A DNA stretch of 64,000 bases, taken from positions 1,219-65,218 of the forward strand of contig NZ_AZGO01000060.1 of the NCBI RefSeq assembly GCF_001435345.1. The letters run 5' to 3'. The notes beneath the pieces are model-generated. The model worked only from the letters and a program-made list of their open reading frames with translations. It had not been told where the DNA came from and searched no databases. Source of the DNA: Limosilactobacillus pontis DSM 8475 (lineage in GTDB: Bacteria; Bacillota; Bacilli; Lactobacillales; Lactobacillaceae). Both the position numbers and the translations under genes were made by a program. Below are positions 25,303 through 34,566 of this stretch, piece after piece. How positions within the stretch are numbered: position 1 is the first letter of the stretch; every line of letters starts with the position of its first letter.

Positions 25303-26547
25303 TTAGCGTTGAACGAAGTATTTCTGGTAGTTCTTGTTGATGATCCAGAATGAGTAGTGCATCAACAGCCGTTGCTTGAGCGTGTCGTGCTTGTCGAAGG
25401 CCGTAGTTCCCCATTTGCCAGCCGCGAGCAGCTGCTTAGCCTTCTCCTTGTACTCGTTTTCCTTGGCGTACTTGTAGAAGACCTTCTTCGGGCCGTTCAT
25501 CCACAGCATATCACCATCGGCATAGTCAGTTCCGGTGAAGGGCTTGTGGTCGATCACGTCATCAACCACGTACTTGGCCAGGTTGTAGCCATTCAGGGTG
25601 CAGTAGAAGCTACTCCGCCCCTGCCGCAGGTTGATCTCAAAGATCTTGAACTGCTTGTCACGCCGGTCGTACTTCATATCGAAGTCCGCAAAGCCGACGT
25701 ACTTGACCTCCTCTAAGAACTTCTGAATGGTCTTGTAGATGGCCATGTCCTTCTCGGGGAGGATCACCATGTAGTTACCAACGGCCACCGGTGACGGGTC
25801 CTCCAAAAGCGGGTGGGCCAGGCTGATCATCCGGACGTGGTGGTCGGAGTCGACGTAGGCGTTAACCGTCCGCATGTTGGAGTCATCGCCGGGGATGAAG
25901 TCCTGGGCGATCATCTTGCCGGTGTAGCCCGCCTGGTAGATCTTTGGCATCAGCTCGTCGAACTGTTCCCGCTTGTCCAGGACATAGGCCTTCTTGCGGC
26001 CCTCAAATTGAATATCAAGCCATTCCACACTGTCAGATGGCTTCAGGGCAATTGGAAAATCGAACGGCAGCTCGATCGGCTGCCCAGATTCGACCTCCTC
26101 CTTCGTGATGATCTTCGTCTTGGGGTAAGGAAGACCATACTTTTCGGCAGCTTCGTAGAACGTCTCCTTGGTGCCTAACCGCTTGAAAAGCTCGGCATCA
26201 ACATAGGGACAGATGAAGCTCTTCTTCAGCTCATCTAAGTGCTTAGCAATCAGTTCGGTGTAACCATCCCCACAGGACAGCAGAAGGTACTTCTTGTCGG
26301 GATCAAGGTTTGCAGCAATCTTGCGCATCGTCTCAATGAAGACCGGGTCCTCGTTGAAACCTTCAATAACGTGGACATCGACCAGCTTGGTGTAGCGCGT
26401 CGGGGCCATGTGCATCACCCCATAGGCAATACTCTTAATTCCGTATTGCGAGTAGAACGACCGCGCCATTCCGTAGCAGTTAAAATCGGTCCCCAACAGA
26501 ATTGGTTGGAAGTCAGTCCGCTTTTCTTTGCTTGACATCTTATTCAT
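25303..26547 (-). CDS. aslfm: D-aspartate ligase (ATP-grasp)
   Basis: An ATP-grasp enzyme of 414 residues (411 if ATG 26538, which has better ribosome binding site spacing, is used). It ligates D-aspartate through its beta-carboxylate to the side-chain amine of residue three of the peptidoglycan precursor. Conserved stretches shared with the Enterococcus faecium enzyme as I recall it include PILLGTDFNCYGMARSF, LAPTRY-like APTRYTKLV, CGDGYTELI, QDFIPGDDSNMR, HPLLEDPSP and EINLRQGRSSF, the last bearing metal ligands. It leads the operon with asnB, murE and lepB and has a consensus promoter. No aspartate racemase is beside it. Confidence 0.88.
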   Translation of the reverse strand: MNKMSSKEKRTDFQPILLGTDFNCYGMARSFYSQYGIKSIAYGVMHMAPTRYTKLVDVHVIEGFNEDPVFIETMRKIAANLDPDKKYLLLSCGDGYTELIAKHLDELKKSFICPYVDAELFKRLGTKETFYEAAEKYGLPYPKTKIITKEEVESGQPIELPFDFPIALKPSDSVEWLDIQFEGRKKAYVLDKREQFDELMPKIYQAGYTGKMIAQDFIPGDDSNMRTVNAYVDSDHHVRMISLAHPLLEDPSPVAVGNYMVILPEKDMAIYKTIQKFLEEVKYVGFADFDMKYDRRDKQFKIFEINLRQGRSSFYCTLNGYNLAKYVVDDVIDHKPFTGTDYADGDMLWMNGPKKVFYKYAKENEYKEKAKQLLAAGKWGTTAFDKHDTLKQRLLMHYSFWIINKNYQKYFVQR

Positions 26548-26586
26548 CTCTCAATTGCCTCATTTACTAATTTTAAATCAAACTTA

Positions 26587-26615
26587 AGTATAACTATCCT
26601 AATAATGTTTGTAAA
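26587..26615 (-). promoter_or_regulatory. Sigma-A promoter of the cross-bridge operon
   Basis: On the minus strand TTTACA (26615-26610), a 17-base spacer and TATACT (26592-26587), 40 bases upstream of the D-aspartate ligase start. Confidence 0.75.
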
Positions 26616-26661
26616 TATGGTTGCCTAATTTCCGCTGGCCCGCGCGCCATCCACCGAAAAC

Positions 26662-26699
26662 AAAAAAGGAGAAATCGGCAATGGTGCTTCCTTTCTCCT
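26662..26699 (-). terminator. Intrinsic terminator of the mnmE-mnmG operon
   Basis: AGGAGAAA and TTTCTCCT (26667-26674 and 26692-26699) form a perfect stem; the minus strand continues with TTTTTT. Confidence 0.75.
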
Positions 26700-26715
26700 C
26701 AATTCTTTCCCAAAT

Positions 26716-28662
26716 TTACTCTTGCTCGCCCTTCTTGGAGAACTTCCCCTGCCGGACGTAGACGCTCAAGATGGCAATGTCGGCCGGGTTGACCCCGGAG
26801 ATCCGGGAGGCCTGAGCCAATGTCTCGGGCCGAATCTTCTCGAGCTTCTGCCGACCCTCGGTTGCCAGGCCGTCAATATCCTCGTAGTCAATATCGGCCG
26901 GGATCCGCTTGGCCTCCATCCGCTTCATCCGCTCGACCTTGACCTCTTCCTTCTTGATGTAGCCGGCGTACTTAAGCTGGATCTCAACCTGCTCGATCAC
27001 GTGCCGGTCCAGGGTGTCCTGCGGGGCCGGGATGAAGTTCAATAGGGTCTGGTAGTCGAAGTACGGCCGCTTCAGCAGGTCGGCGGCAGCCACCGCGTCC
27101 TTGAGGCGGTTGTCACCGTGCTGCTCGATGAAGGTGTTGACCTTCTCATCACTCGGCTTAAGCTTGATCGACTGCAGGCGCTTGATCTCGGCGGCCACCT
27201 TAGCCTTCTTGGCCTCCATCTTGGCCAGGCGCTCGTCGCTAACCAGACCGATGGCATGGCCCTTCTCCATCAGCCGGAAGTCGGCGTTGTCATGACGGAG
27301 GATCAGGCGGTACTCGGCCCGGCTGGTCAGCAGGCGGTAAGGTTCCTTAGTTCCCTTGGTGACCAGGTCGTCGATCATCACGCCGATGTAGGCATCCGAA
27401 CGCTTAAGGACAAATGGCTGCTTGCCCTGGGCCCGTAGCCCGGCGTTGATCCCCGCGATCAGTCCTTGGCCGGCTGCTTCCTCGTAACCGGAAGAACCGT
27501 TCGTCTGGCCAGCCGTGTAAAGGTTCTTGACGATCTTGGTCTCCAGGGTTGGGTGGAGCTGGTATGGGGCCACCACGTCGTATTCGATGGCGTAGCCCGG
27601 CCGCATCAGCTGGGCGTTCTCCAGCCCCTTGATCGAGTGGACAATCTTGTTTTGAATCTCTTCGGGCATCGAGGTCGAAACCCCATCGAGGTAGTACTCG
27701 TCGGTATCGCGGCCCTCGGGTTCCAGGAAGACCTGGTGGCGGGACTTATCGGCGAAGCGGACGATCTTATCCTCAATCGACGGACAATAACGGGGACCAA
27801 CCCCCTTGATCATCCCGGAGAACATCGGGGCCCGGTCCAGGTTGGCCCGGATGATCCCGTGGGTGGTTGGGTTGGTGTAGGTCAGCCAGCAGGCCAGCTG
27901 GTCGGAAACGGCAATGTACTGGCTGTCCGGGGTATCGAAGCTGAAGTGGTGCGGTTCCTCGTCGCCGGGCTGGATGTCGGTCTCGTCGAAGTTGATCGTG
28001 TTCCCGTTGACTCGCGGCGGTGTCCCGGTCTTGAACCGTTCCAGGTCGAAGCCGAGATCCTCCAGGTTCTCCGAGAGCTTAACCGCCGACTTGGAGTTGT
28101 TCGGGCCGGACTGGTATTGGAGCTCGCCGATAATGATCTTACCCCGGGCGGCAGTACCGACGGTCAGAACCACGGTCTTGGCGTGGTAGCGGGCCCCCGT
28201 GTTGGTAATGACCCCCTTGCAGACGCCATCCTCAACGATCAGCTGGTCGACCGTCGCCTGGCGCAGGGTCAAGTTTGGTTCGCGCTCGATGGTTAATTTC
28301 ATCTGCCGGTGGTAGGCGTGCTTGTCGGCCTGGGCCCGCAGTGCACGGACAGCCGGACCCTTCCCGGTGTTGAGCATCCGCATCTGGATATAGGTCTTGT
28401 CGATATTGTGCCCCATCTCACCACCAAGGGCGTCAATCTCGCGGACCACGATCCCCTTAGCCGGGCCACCAACTGACGGGTTGCATGGCATAAAGGCCAC
28501 CATCTCCAGGCTAATCGTCACCAGCAGGGTCTTGTTTCCCATCCGGGCAGCGGCCAGTGCGGCCTCACTCCCGGCGTGGCCGGCACCGACAACAATGACA
28601 TCATAGTCGCCGCCCTCGTATTGAACGGCGTCCGAAGTTTTCAATGATTCTGCAGACTTCAT
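26716..28662 (-). CDS. mnmG: tRNA uridine-5-carboxymethylaminomethyl modification enzyme MnmG (GidA)
   Basis: A 648-residue FAD-binding partner of MnmE that installs the cmnm5 group on wobble U34 of several tRNAs. The N-terminal Rossmann motif is [18 protein letters not shown] near residue 24, and [16 protein letters not shown] with its catalytic cysteine and the later [10 protein letters not shown] region are typical. Family length is about 630. It follows mnmE by eight bases and ends at a terminator, a conserved arrangement on the left side of Firmicute origins. Confidence 0.95.
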   Translation of the reverse strand: MKSAESLKTSDAVQYEGGDYDVIVVGAGHAGSEAALAAARMGNKTLLVTISLEMVAFMPCNPSVGGPAKGIVVREIDALGGEMGHNIDKTYIQMRMLNTGKGPAVRALRAQADKHAYHRQMKLTIEREPNLTLRQATVDQLIVEDGVCKGVITNTGARYHAKTVVLTVGTAARGKIIIGELQYQSGPNNSKSAVKLSENLEDLGFDLERFKTGTPPRVNGNTINFDETDIQPGDEEPHHFSFDTPDSQYIAVSDQLACWLTYTNPTTHGIIRANLDRAPMFSGMIKGVGPRYCPSIEDKIVRFADKSRHQVFLEPEGRDTDEYYLDGVSTSMPEEIQNKIVHSIKGLENAQLMRPGYAIEYDVVAPYQLHPTLETKIVKNLYTAGQTNGSSGYEEAAGQGLIAGINAGLRAQGKQPFVLKRSDAYIGVMIDDLVTKGTKEPYRLLTSRAEYRLILRHDNADFRLMEKGHAIGLVSDERLAKMEAKKAKVAAEIKRLQSIKLKPSDEKVNTFIEQHGDNRLKDAVAAADLLKRPYFDYQTLLNFIPAPQDTLDRHVIEQVEIQLKYAGYIKKEEVKVERMKRMEAKRIPADIDYEDIDGLATEGRQKLEKIRPETLAQASRISGVNPADIAILSVYVRQGKFSKKGEQE

Positions 28663-28670
28663 GATTTTCC

Positions 28671-30059
28671 CTACTTTCCTAGGCAGAATTGACTAAACAG
28701 TTGGTCGAGCAGCTCGTCCTGGTAGCTGTCCCCGGTGATCTCACCGAGGAGGTCCCAGCAACGGGTCATGTCGATCTGAACCAGGTCGACCGGCATCCCG
28801 TCCGCGATCCCCTTCAAGACATCGCTCAGGGCATCGTTAGCCTGGTGAAGAAGGCCGATGTGGCGGGCGTTGGTGACCATGACGTTGTTCTGGCTGCTCT
28901 CGATCCCTTGATCAAAGAACATATGGCTGATCTGTGCACCGAGCTGGTCCATCCCCTCGCGCTTGACGATCGAGGTCTCGATCAAAGCGGCATCACCAAC
29001 CAACTCCTTTAAGCGGTCCAGGTCCAATTGACTCGGCAGGTCGGTCTTGTTCAGGATAACGATCCGCTGCTTATCCTTGGTAGCCGCCAGGAGCTTCTCG
29101 TCCTCCGCCGTCAGCGGGGCCGAGTTGTCAATCAGAAGCAGGACCAGGTCGGCGGCGTCCAGGGCCTTACGACTCCGTTCGACCCCGATCTTTTCGACCG
29201 TATCAGCGGTGTCGCGAATCCCGGCGGTGTCGATCAGCTTCAGGGGTACCCCGTTGACGTTGACATACTCCTCGATCACGTCCCGGGTCGTCCCGGCGAC
29301 GTTGGTCACGATCGCCTTGTCCTCATGGAGCAGGGCGTTTAGGAGACTGGACTTACCGACATTGGGCCGGCCGATGATCGCCGTCGCCAGCCCCTCGCGC
29401 AGGACCTTCCCCTGTTTAGCCGTCTTGAGGAGGGAATGAATTCGTTGCTGAATGTCGGTGGCCTTCTCCTTCAGCATCTTGGTGGTCATCTCCTCGACAT
29501 CATCGTACTCGGGATAGTCGATGTTGACCTCGACCTGGGCCAGCACGTCCAGGATGTCCTTACGCAGGTGGCGAATCAGGCGGGAGAGGTCCCCGTCCAA
29601 TTGATTCAACGCCACCTTCATCGACTTGTCCGTTTTGGCACGAATCAGGTCCATCACCGCTTCGGACTGGGAAAGATCAATCCGACCGTTCAGGAAGGCC
29701 CGCTTGGTGAACTCACCTGGTTCGGCCATCCGGGCCCCGTAGCTCAGCACCAGCTGGAGAATCCGGTTGGTAGCAAGCAGGCCCCCGTGGCAGTTGATCT
29801 CAATCACGTCCTCACGCGTGTAGGTGTGTGGCGCCCGCATCACCGAGACCATTACCTCATCGACTTCCTGCTTGGTGTCGGGGTCGATGATGTGCCCATA
29901 GTTGATCGTGTGGCTGGCCACCTTCTCCAGGTTCTTACCCTGGTAGATCCGTTGGGCCACCTTGATTGCGTCATCCCCGCTGATCCGGACGATCGAAATG
30001 CCCCCTTCGCCCACCGGGGTTGAGATAGCCGCGATCGTATCCGCCTCACTGTTTACCAT
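28671..30059 (-). CDS. mnmE: tRNA modification GTPase MnmE (TrmE)
   Basis: A 462-residue, three-part protein: N-terminal formyl-tetrahydrofolate-binding domain ([20 protein letters not shown]), helical domain, and inserted G domain with G1 [12 protein letters not shown] near residue 226, G3 DTAGIRDT, G4 NKTD. The C-terminus CLGK carries the conserved catalytic cysteine near the end. It works with MnmG on U34. AAAGGAG precedes the ATG. Forms a two-gene operon with mnmG, separated from khpB by a large hairpin. Confidence 0.96.
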   Translation of the reverse strand: MVNSEADTIAAISTPVGEGGISIVRISGDDAIKVAQRIYQGKNLEKVASHTINYGHIIDPDTKQEVDEVMVSVMRAPHTYTREDVIEINCHGGLLATNRILQLVLSYGARMAEPGEFTKRAFLNGRIDLSQSEAVMDLIRAKTDKSMKVALNQLDGDLSRLIRHLRKDILDVLAQVEVNIDYPEYDDVEEMTTKMLKEKATDIQQRIHSLLKTAKQGKVLREGLATAIIGRPNVGKSSLLNALLHEDKAIVTNVAGTTRDVIEEYVNVNGVPLKLIDTAGIRDTADTVEKIGVERSRKALDAADLVLLLIDNSAPLTAEDEKLLAATKDKQRIVILNKTDLPSQLDLDRLKELVGDAALIETSIVKREGMDQLGAQISHMFFDQGIESSQNNVMVTNARHIGLLHQANDALSDVLKGIADGMPVDLVQIDMTRCWDLLGEITGDSYQDELLDQLFSQFCLGK

Positions 30060-30079
30060 GATATTCGCTCCTTTCTAAC

Positions 30080-30140
30080 AAAAAAAGCGCCCAGTCCACG
30101 TCTGAAGGCATTACTGCCGTCATCATGGTCAAAGCACTTT
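30080..30140 (-). terminator. Large three-helix terminator after khpB
   Basis: On the minus strand AAAGTGC pairs with GCGCTTT, CCATG pairs with CGTGG, and GGCA-GTAA-TGCC caps the structure, followed by seven Ts. It lies between khpB and mnmE. The layered stem is longer than most terminators here. Confidence 0.65.
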
Positions 30141-30221
30141 CACTACTTTAACTGATTTAATTTGAATAACCGTCAATATTCTAAAATCATCACTGGTAAA
30201 TGTCAACCAAAGACTGCCCGC

Positions 30222-31031
30222 CTAATTCTGTGGGGCGACCACCACACTCCGGTAAGGCTCCCGACCGTGCGAGTAGGTCTTGACGTGGGCGTTATTCTCG
30301 AGTTCCTTATGGAGCTGCTTACGTTCCCGTGCTGGCATCGGGTCGAGGAAGACGGCCTGTCCGCTGGCCACCACCTCGGTTTCGGCACGCTGGGCCAGGT
30401 CATGTAGGACCTGACGGCGGCGTTCCCGATAGTCGGCGGTGTCGAGCATGACCACCGTCTTCGGGGCACCGTGGTAGTTCATGAAGACGTTACTCAGCTG
30501 TTCGAGGGCGTTAATCCGCTGGCCATGGCGACCGATGACCCGGCCAGGCGCCGGCGTCTTAACATCAACCGTGATCGCGTGGGCCTCCACTTGAGTGATC
30601 GTTGGTGCCGTCTCAACACCCAGGTCCTTGAAGATTCCCTGCAGGTATTCCACCAGCTGGTCGCCCGCATTCCGGACCTTGCTTATGTTAGCGGCATGGT
30701 GGGCCTTGATAACGGCCGGATCCAGTTCATCCCCATCCTTAACGTCAGTTGGGGCCGCGGTCGGCTGGGAAGTAGCAAAACGAGGTGCGGTCGTCGAGTG
30801 GGCACTGGCCGGTGCCGAAGTTGTAGCCGGCTGGTCCGGGGTCGGCTTCGCGGCTGGCTTGTTCTTAACTACCGGCTCAGCACTGATCTTGGCCGCCCGC
30901 CGACCAATCCCAAGGAAGCCGTTGCGAGGCTCCTGGATGACCTTGATCGTCAGCTGATCAGTGGGCACCCCGAGGGCCGTGGCAGCCGCCTGCTTAGCAA
31001 TTGCAATTGTTTTACCAGTATAGATTGGCAT
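30222..31031 (-). CDS. khpB: RNA-binding cell elongation regulator Jag/KhpB
   Basis: A 269-residue RNA-binding protein, KhpA's partner in many Firmicutes. It has the Jag-N domain (YTGKTIAIAKQAA, GFLGIGRRAAKI), a Pro/Ala/Thr-rich linker at about 65-125, a KH domain (RVIGRHGQRINALEQL) and a C-terminal R3H domain (PMPARERKQLHKELEN). The frame is open up to 31139, but AAAGGA lies nine bases before ATG 31031, giving the canonical MPIYTGKT start. It follows yidC, with an intervening hairpin. Confidence 0.9.
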   Translation of the reverse strand: MPIYTGKTIAIAKQAAATALGVPTDQLTIKVIQEPRNGFLGIGRRAAKISAEPVVKNKPAAKPTPDQPATTSAPASAHSTTAPRFATSQPTAAPTDVKDGDELDPAVIKAHHAANISKVRNAGDQLVEYLQGIFKDLGVETAPTITQVEAHAITVDVKTPAPGRVIGRHGQRINALEQLSNVFMNYHGAPKTVVMLDTADYRERRRQVLHDLAQRAETEVVASGQAVFLDPMPARERKQLHKELENNAHVKTYSHGREPYRSVVVAPQN

Positions 31032-31095
31032 CTTATTCATTCCTTTGTATCGCGTTCTTCTATATATTGTACCCTTTTCGCTAACGATAGGCGAA

Positions 31096-31129
31096 AGAAA
31101 AAGCTGAGTACCACGATCGGTACCCAGCT
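31096..31129 (-). terminator. Hairpin between yidC and khpB
   Basis: AGCTGAGTACC (31102-31112) pairs with GGTACCCAGCT (31119-31129) with one mismatch; the minus strand follows with TTTTT. It should reduce read-through from yidC into khpB, which then needs its own promoter or partial read-through. Confidence 0.75.
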
Positions 31130-31144
31130 CTAAATTCAATTCAA

Positions 31145-31999
31145 TTATTTACGCCGACTCTGGTAGGCACGACGCTTGGTCTTTTCCAGCTTCCGCTTGC
31201 GGTGCCGTTCCGCGCGTTGCTTTTCCTCCCGTTCGCGACGAATCTTGAATGGGTTCTGGATCAGCAGGGTCTGAACCACCTGGAAGGCGTTAGAAACCAC
31301 CCAGTAGAGGGTGATGGCCGACGAGAAGCCCAGGGCCATCACGAAGACCATCACTGGCATAAACCAGGTCATTGCCGTCGTCATCCCGTTCTTTTCCGGC
31401 ATCGAGGCCATCGACAGCCAGGAACTGATGAAGGTGAAGAGGGCGGCCAGGATCGGCATGACGTAGTACTGATCCAGGTGACCCAACTGCATCCAAAGGA
31501 AGGTCCCCTGCTTCAGTTCTGGGGTCCGCCAGATGGCCTGGTAGAGGGCCCACATAATTGGCAACTGAATGATCAGCGGCAGCATGGAGGCCATCGGGTT
31601 AACCCCGGCTTCCTTATAGAGTTTCCGGGATTCTTCCTGCATCTTCAGCATGGATTCCCGGTCACGTGACGAGTACTTCTTCTGCAGGGCCTTCAGCTTC
31701 GGCGTTAGTTCCTGCGTCTTCATCATCATCTTGGTCTGATAGAACATCAGTGGCAACAGCAATACCCGGATGATCAGCGTGAAGACGATGATCCCCATCC
31801 CGTAACCACCGATATGATTAGAGAGCCAGATAATAAACTGCGAGAAGTTGTAAACAATGTAGTGATCCCACAGGCCGGTACTGTGCTTGGTGACCGGCGC
31901 GTTAGAACAGGCTGCCAGCAGCAGGGTCAAACTCATGACCGCTGACAGGCTTAAGATCTTTTTTCGCTTCTTTGTCAAAACGTGTTCCTCACTTTTCAT
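31145..31999 (-). CDS. yidC: Membrane protein insertase YidC (OxaA/SpoIIIJ-type)
   Basis: A 284-residue insertase for membrane proteins. A lipobox LLLAACS near residues 26-31 marks a lipoprotein signal. Five hydrophobic segments follow, with [17 protein letters not shown] as the first core helix and the basic C-terminal tail (RRKRR-like) that binds ribosomes. ATG 31999 overlaps the rnpA stop by 11 bases; a TTG at 31978 behind GTGAGG is an alternative that would remove the overlap and shorten the N-terminus to LTKKRKK. Confidence 0.93.
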   Translation of the reverse strand: MKSEEHVLTKKRKKILSLSAVMSLTLLLAACSNAPVTKHSTGLWDHYIVYNFSQFIIWLSNHIGGYGMGIIVFTLIIRVLLLPLMFYQTKMMMKTQELTPKLKALQKKYSSRDRESMLKMQEESRKLYKEAGVNPMASMLPLIIQLPIMWALYQAIWRTPELKQGTFLWMQLGHLDQYYVMPILAALFTFISSWLSMASMPEKNGMTTAMTWFMPVMVFVMALGFSSAITLYWVVSNAFQVVQTLLIQNPFKIRREREEKQRAERHRKRKLEKTKRRAYQSRRK

Positions 32000-32333
32000 T
32001 CAATAGGTCTGCCCGCTTCAGGGCGTGGACAAGCTTCTTCTTCACTTCCGGCATCTCAAGGCCGTCCGCGGCTGGCCGCGCAATCACCAAGAAGTCGACG
32101 TCCGGCTTGATCTGCGCTTTGACCTCCAACAGGGTCTGCCGGATCCGCCGCTTCACCCAGTTACGATGGACAGCGTTGCCGATCTTTTTGCCGACTGAGA
32201 TTCCCACGCGAAAATGTTTCTGGCCCGGCTTGGCCATCTGGTAAATGATGAATTTACGGTTGGCGACGGAATTATGGGTTTCAAAGACCCGTTGAAACTC
32301 ACTTTCCTTTTTAACTCGGTATGATTTTCTCAT
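31989..32333 (-). CDS. rnpA: Ribonuclease P protein component
   Basis: A 114-residue basic protein of RNase P, which trims 5' ends of precursor tRNAs. The RNR-type motif [13 protein letters not shown] near residue 60 and the N-terminal [14 protein letters not shown] are typical. It lies between rpmH and yidC in conserved order, but two hairpins separate it from rpmH. Confidence 0.95.
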   Translation of the reverse strand: MRKSYRVKKESEFQRVFETHNSVANRKFIIYQMAKPGQKHFRVGISVGKKIGNAVHRNWVKRRIRQTLLEVKAQIKPDVDFLVIARPAADGLEMPEVKKKLVHALKRADLLNEK

Positions 32334-32363
32334 TATATAATCCCTAGCCTTACATTAGATATG

Positions 32364-32417
32364 AAAAAAGGGCTAGGCAAACGACTGCTGACTAAGTAAA
32401 GCGGTCTGCCCTGCCCT
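32364..32417 (-). terminator. Second terminator-like hairpin between rpmH and rnpA
   Basis: AGGGC-AGGGCA pairs with TGCCT-AGCCCT (32364-32417, two internal mismatches) and the minus strand continues with TTTTTT. It sits 30 bases before the rnpA start. Confidence 0.6.
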
Positions 32418-32424
32418 AACACAA

Positions 32425-32449
32425 TAAAAAAAGCCACTGTAAAAGTGGC
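32425..32449 (-). terminator. First terminator-like hairpin after rpmH
   Basis: GCCACT and AGTGGC form a 6-bp stem at 32433-32449, followed on the minus strand by seven Ts. It directly follows the rpmH stop. Confidence 0.7.
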
Positions 32450-32456
32450 CGTGTGG

Positions 32457-32591
32457 TTATGCAGATAATACTTTTCTGCCCTTTTGACGCCGACGTGCTA
32501 ATACCTTACGGCCGTTACTGGTGCTCATGCGCTTAAGGAAGCCATGGACACGTGCACGGTGACGCTTCTTTGGTTGAAACGTGCGCTTCAT
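32457..32591 (-). CDS. rpmH: 50S ribosomal protein L34
   Basis: A 44-residue basic protein starting [18 protein letters not shown] and ending [12 protein letters not shown], a complete bacterial L34. It is too short for usual gene finders. GGAGGT lies eight bases before the ATG. It is the first gene to the left of the origin, with an extended minus-ten promoter at 32667. Confidence 0.97.
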   Translation of the reverse strand: MKRTFQPKKRHRARVHGFLKRMSTSNGRKVLARRRQKGRKVLSA

Positions 32592-32666
32592 ACAATTGCA
32601 CCTCCTATTCAATTGAATGGGTTTGCTTCTAGTCTAAAAAGACGTTCTCTTCAAACATACTTTGGA

Positions 32667-32675
32667 AGTATACCA
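32667..32675 (-). promoter_or_regulatory. Extended minus-ten promoter of rpmH
   Basis: TGGTATACT on the minus strand gives an extended minus-ten, about 76 bases upstream of rpmH. Confidence 0.55.
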
Positions 32676-32699
32676 TACTTTTCGCGATTAATAAATGGC

Positions 32700-33056
32700 T
32701 AAAAATTATTTTGACTTTTTTATTTATCCACAGAACGATAAAAACTATGCACAGGCGTGTGCAAGATGTTCTGCTGTGGAAAACTATCCACCACAATATC
32801 TTGTAGTTATTCACAATTCACACCCTGTGTTTAGAGTTATCCACAGGACAGTGAATACTTGTTAATAACCCGTTAAAACACCGTCATTATCGCGTTTACT
32901 TATCCACAACCGTTGTGAATTGGTACTAATTCTCCCACTAAGCTAACAGAATCAACAGCCCACAACAAAAATACCACACAGTGTTGTGTAAAAAACTTTC
33001 TTACTTATCCACCCTGTGGAAAACTTTTTAATGTAATGATAAAATACCGTTTGGAA
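32700..33056. other. oriC: Chromosomal origin, left part (DnaA box cluster upstream of dnaA)
   Basis: This gene-free, AT-rich stretch between rpmH and dnaA holds perfect DnaA boxes TTATCCACA at 32724-32732, 32837-32845 and 32900-32908, near-matches TTATTCACA at 32807 and TTATCCACC at 33005, and minus-strand boxes (TGTGGAAAA) at 32775 and 33016. Transcription diverges from it on both sides. It is the left part of a bipartite origin of the B. subtilis type and probably also autoregulates dnaA. Confidence 0.9.
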
Positions 33057-33080
33057 TTTAATATATTAGGAGGAATTATT

Positions 33081-34400
33081 TTGACTGAGCTCGATTCTCT
33101 GTGGGAAGCGATCCAAAATTCATTTCGTCAAAATACCACTAAGGTCACCTTTGACACATTGATTGCTCCGGCAAAAGCAATTTCTCTCTCCCAAAACCAA
33201 CTGACCGTTCTGACACCAACTCAGATCCACCAGGAGTTCTGGCGTAAAAATCTGGATGCCAAGCTCCGTGAGTACGCCCGGGCGGACCTAGGCCATGATA
33301 TTGAGCCACGTTATGTTTTGAAGAGTGAAATCACCCCAACACCCGATAAAAATGCGGCTGGCATCCCGACCTTTGAAATGGATACCCCATTAAACCCCCA
33401 CTACAACTTTAATACCTTCGTTGTCGGTGAGGGCAACAAGATGGCCCACGCAGCGGCATACGCCGTTGCGGAGAGCCCCGGCGGCCTCTATAACCCGCTT
33501 TTCATTTATGGGGGCGTGGGGCTGGGCAAAACCCACTTAATGGAGGCCATCGGTAACCATATGCTTCAGGCCAACCCGAAGGCTAAGGTCAAATACATTA
33601 CCAGTGAGGAATTTACCAACGACTTCATTAACTCGATCCAGAGCAACTCAATGGAGAAGTTTCGTGAGGAATACCGAAACCTCGACCTGCTCCTGATTGA
33701 TGATATCCAGTTTCTCGCCACTAAGGAGGGAACCCAGCTGGAGTTCTTCTATACCTTCAACGCCCTGCACGATCGAAAAAAGCAGATCGTTATGACCTCC
33801 GACCGGATCCCAAACGAGATTCCCGAGCTCCAGGATCGACTGGTTTCGCGGTTTCGCTGGGGTCTGCCGGTTGAAATTACACCGCCAGACCTGGAGACCC
33901 GGATCGCCATCCTGCGTAGCAAGGTCGAAGAAGATCATATCCAAATCGGCAATGATACCCTGAACTATATTGCGGGCCAGATCGATACCAACATTCGTGA
34001 ACTCGAGGGTGCCCTCAACCAAGTTCAGGCTTTTGCCAACCTCAGCGGCGAACCGATTACCCCTCACCTGGCTTCCCAGGCACTGAAGGGGCTACGGCAA
34101 AAGCAACAAACGACCATCTCAATCGCCGAGATCCAAAAACAGGTGGCTAGTTTCTACAATATTACCCAAAGCGATATTCTCGGGAAGAAGCGGGTCAAAC
34201 AGATCGTGGTCCCACGGCAGATCGCCATGTACCTCTCCCGTGAGCTGACCGATTTTTCCCTACCAAAGATCGGGAATGAGTTTGGTGGCAAGGACCATAC
34301 GACCGTCCTCCATGCCATCGACAAAATTGAGGCCGCCCTCAAGAAGGACACCGACCTTCAAAAGGACATCAATAACCTGAAGGAACGCCTGCATTCATAG
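33081..34400 (+). CDS. dnaA: Chromosomal replication initiator DnaA
   Basis: A 439-residue initiator. Domain I is at the N-terminus (LWEAIQNSFRQ), AAA+ domain with Walker A GGVGLGKTHLMEA near residue 150, Walker B LLLIDDIQF, and domain IV with signature FGGKDHTTVLHAIDKI. A longer frame from 33036 is open, but AGGAGGA at 33068 is properly spaced to TTG 33081, giving the canonical TELDSLWEA start. It is flanked by DnaA boxes on both sides. Confidence 0.97.
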   Translation: MTELDSLWEAIQNSFRQNTTKVTFDTLIAPAKAISLSQNQLTVLTPTQIHQEFWRKNLDAKLREYARADLGHDIEPRYVLKSEITPTPDKNAAGIPTFEMDTPLNPHYNFNTFVVGEGNKMAHAAAYAVAESPGGLYNPLFIYGGVGLGKTHLMEAIGNHMLQANPKAKVKYITSEEFTNDFINSIQSNSMEKFREEYRNLDLLLIDDIQFLATKEGTQLEFFYTFNALHDRKKQIVMTSDRIPNEIPELQDRLVSRFRWGLPVEITPPDLETRIAILRSKVEEDHIQIGNDTLNYIAGQIDTNIRELEGALNQVQAFANLSGEPITPHLASQALKGLRQKQQTTISIAEIQKQVASFYNITQSDILGKKRVKQIVVPRQIAMYLSRELTDFSLPKIGNEFGGKDHTTVLHAIDKIEAALKKDTDLQKDINNLKERLHS

Positions 34401-34560
34401 CCTGTGAACAACTCAAGTGGTTATCCGCAATTTTATCCACAGGTTATCAACAGCTACTTTCGCTTGTTACCAAGGGATTTACGCACTTATCCACAGTATT
34501 AACATCCCCTACTACTACTACTCTTTTAAACTATAAAATATATTTATATACAAGGAGTGA
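34401..34560. other. oriC: Chromosomal origin, right part with DnaA-trio and unwinding element
   Basis: The dnaA-dnaN spacer contains boxes TGTGAACAA (34403, minus), TTATCCGCA (34421), TTATCCACA (34433), TTATCAACA (34444) and TTATCCACA (34487-34495). Thirteen bases after the last box comes CTACTACTACTACT at 34509-34522, four DnaA-trio units, followed by an A/T-only tract (34524 onward). This matches the basal unwinding module of Firmicutes, so strand opening is predicted here. Confidence 0.88.
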
Positions 34561-34566
34561 TCAATA

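Noticed and set aside
27466-28296. Long open frame on the plus strand opposite mnmG
   Set aside because: It is a GC-rich antisense shadow of a conserved gene without ribosome binding site or family features; the same holds for other opposite-strand frames in this region.
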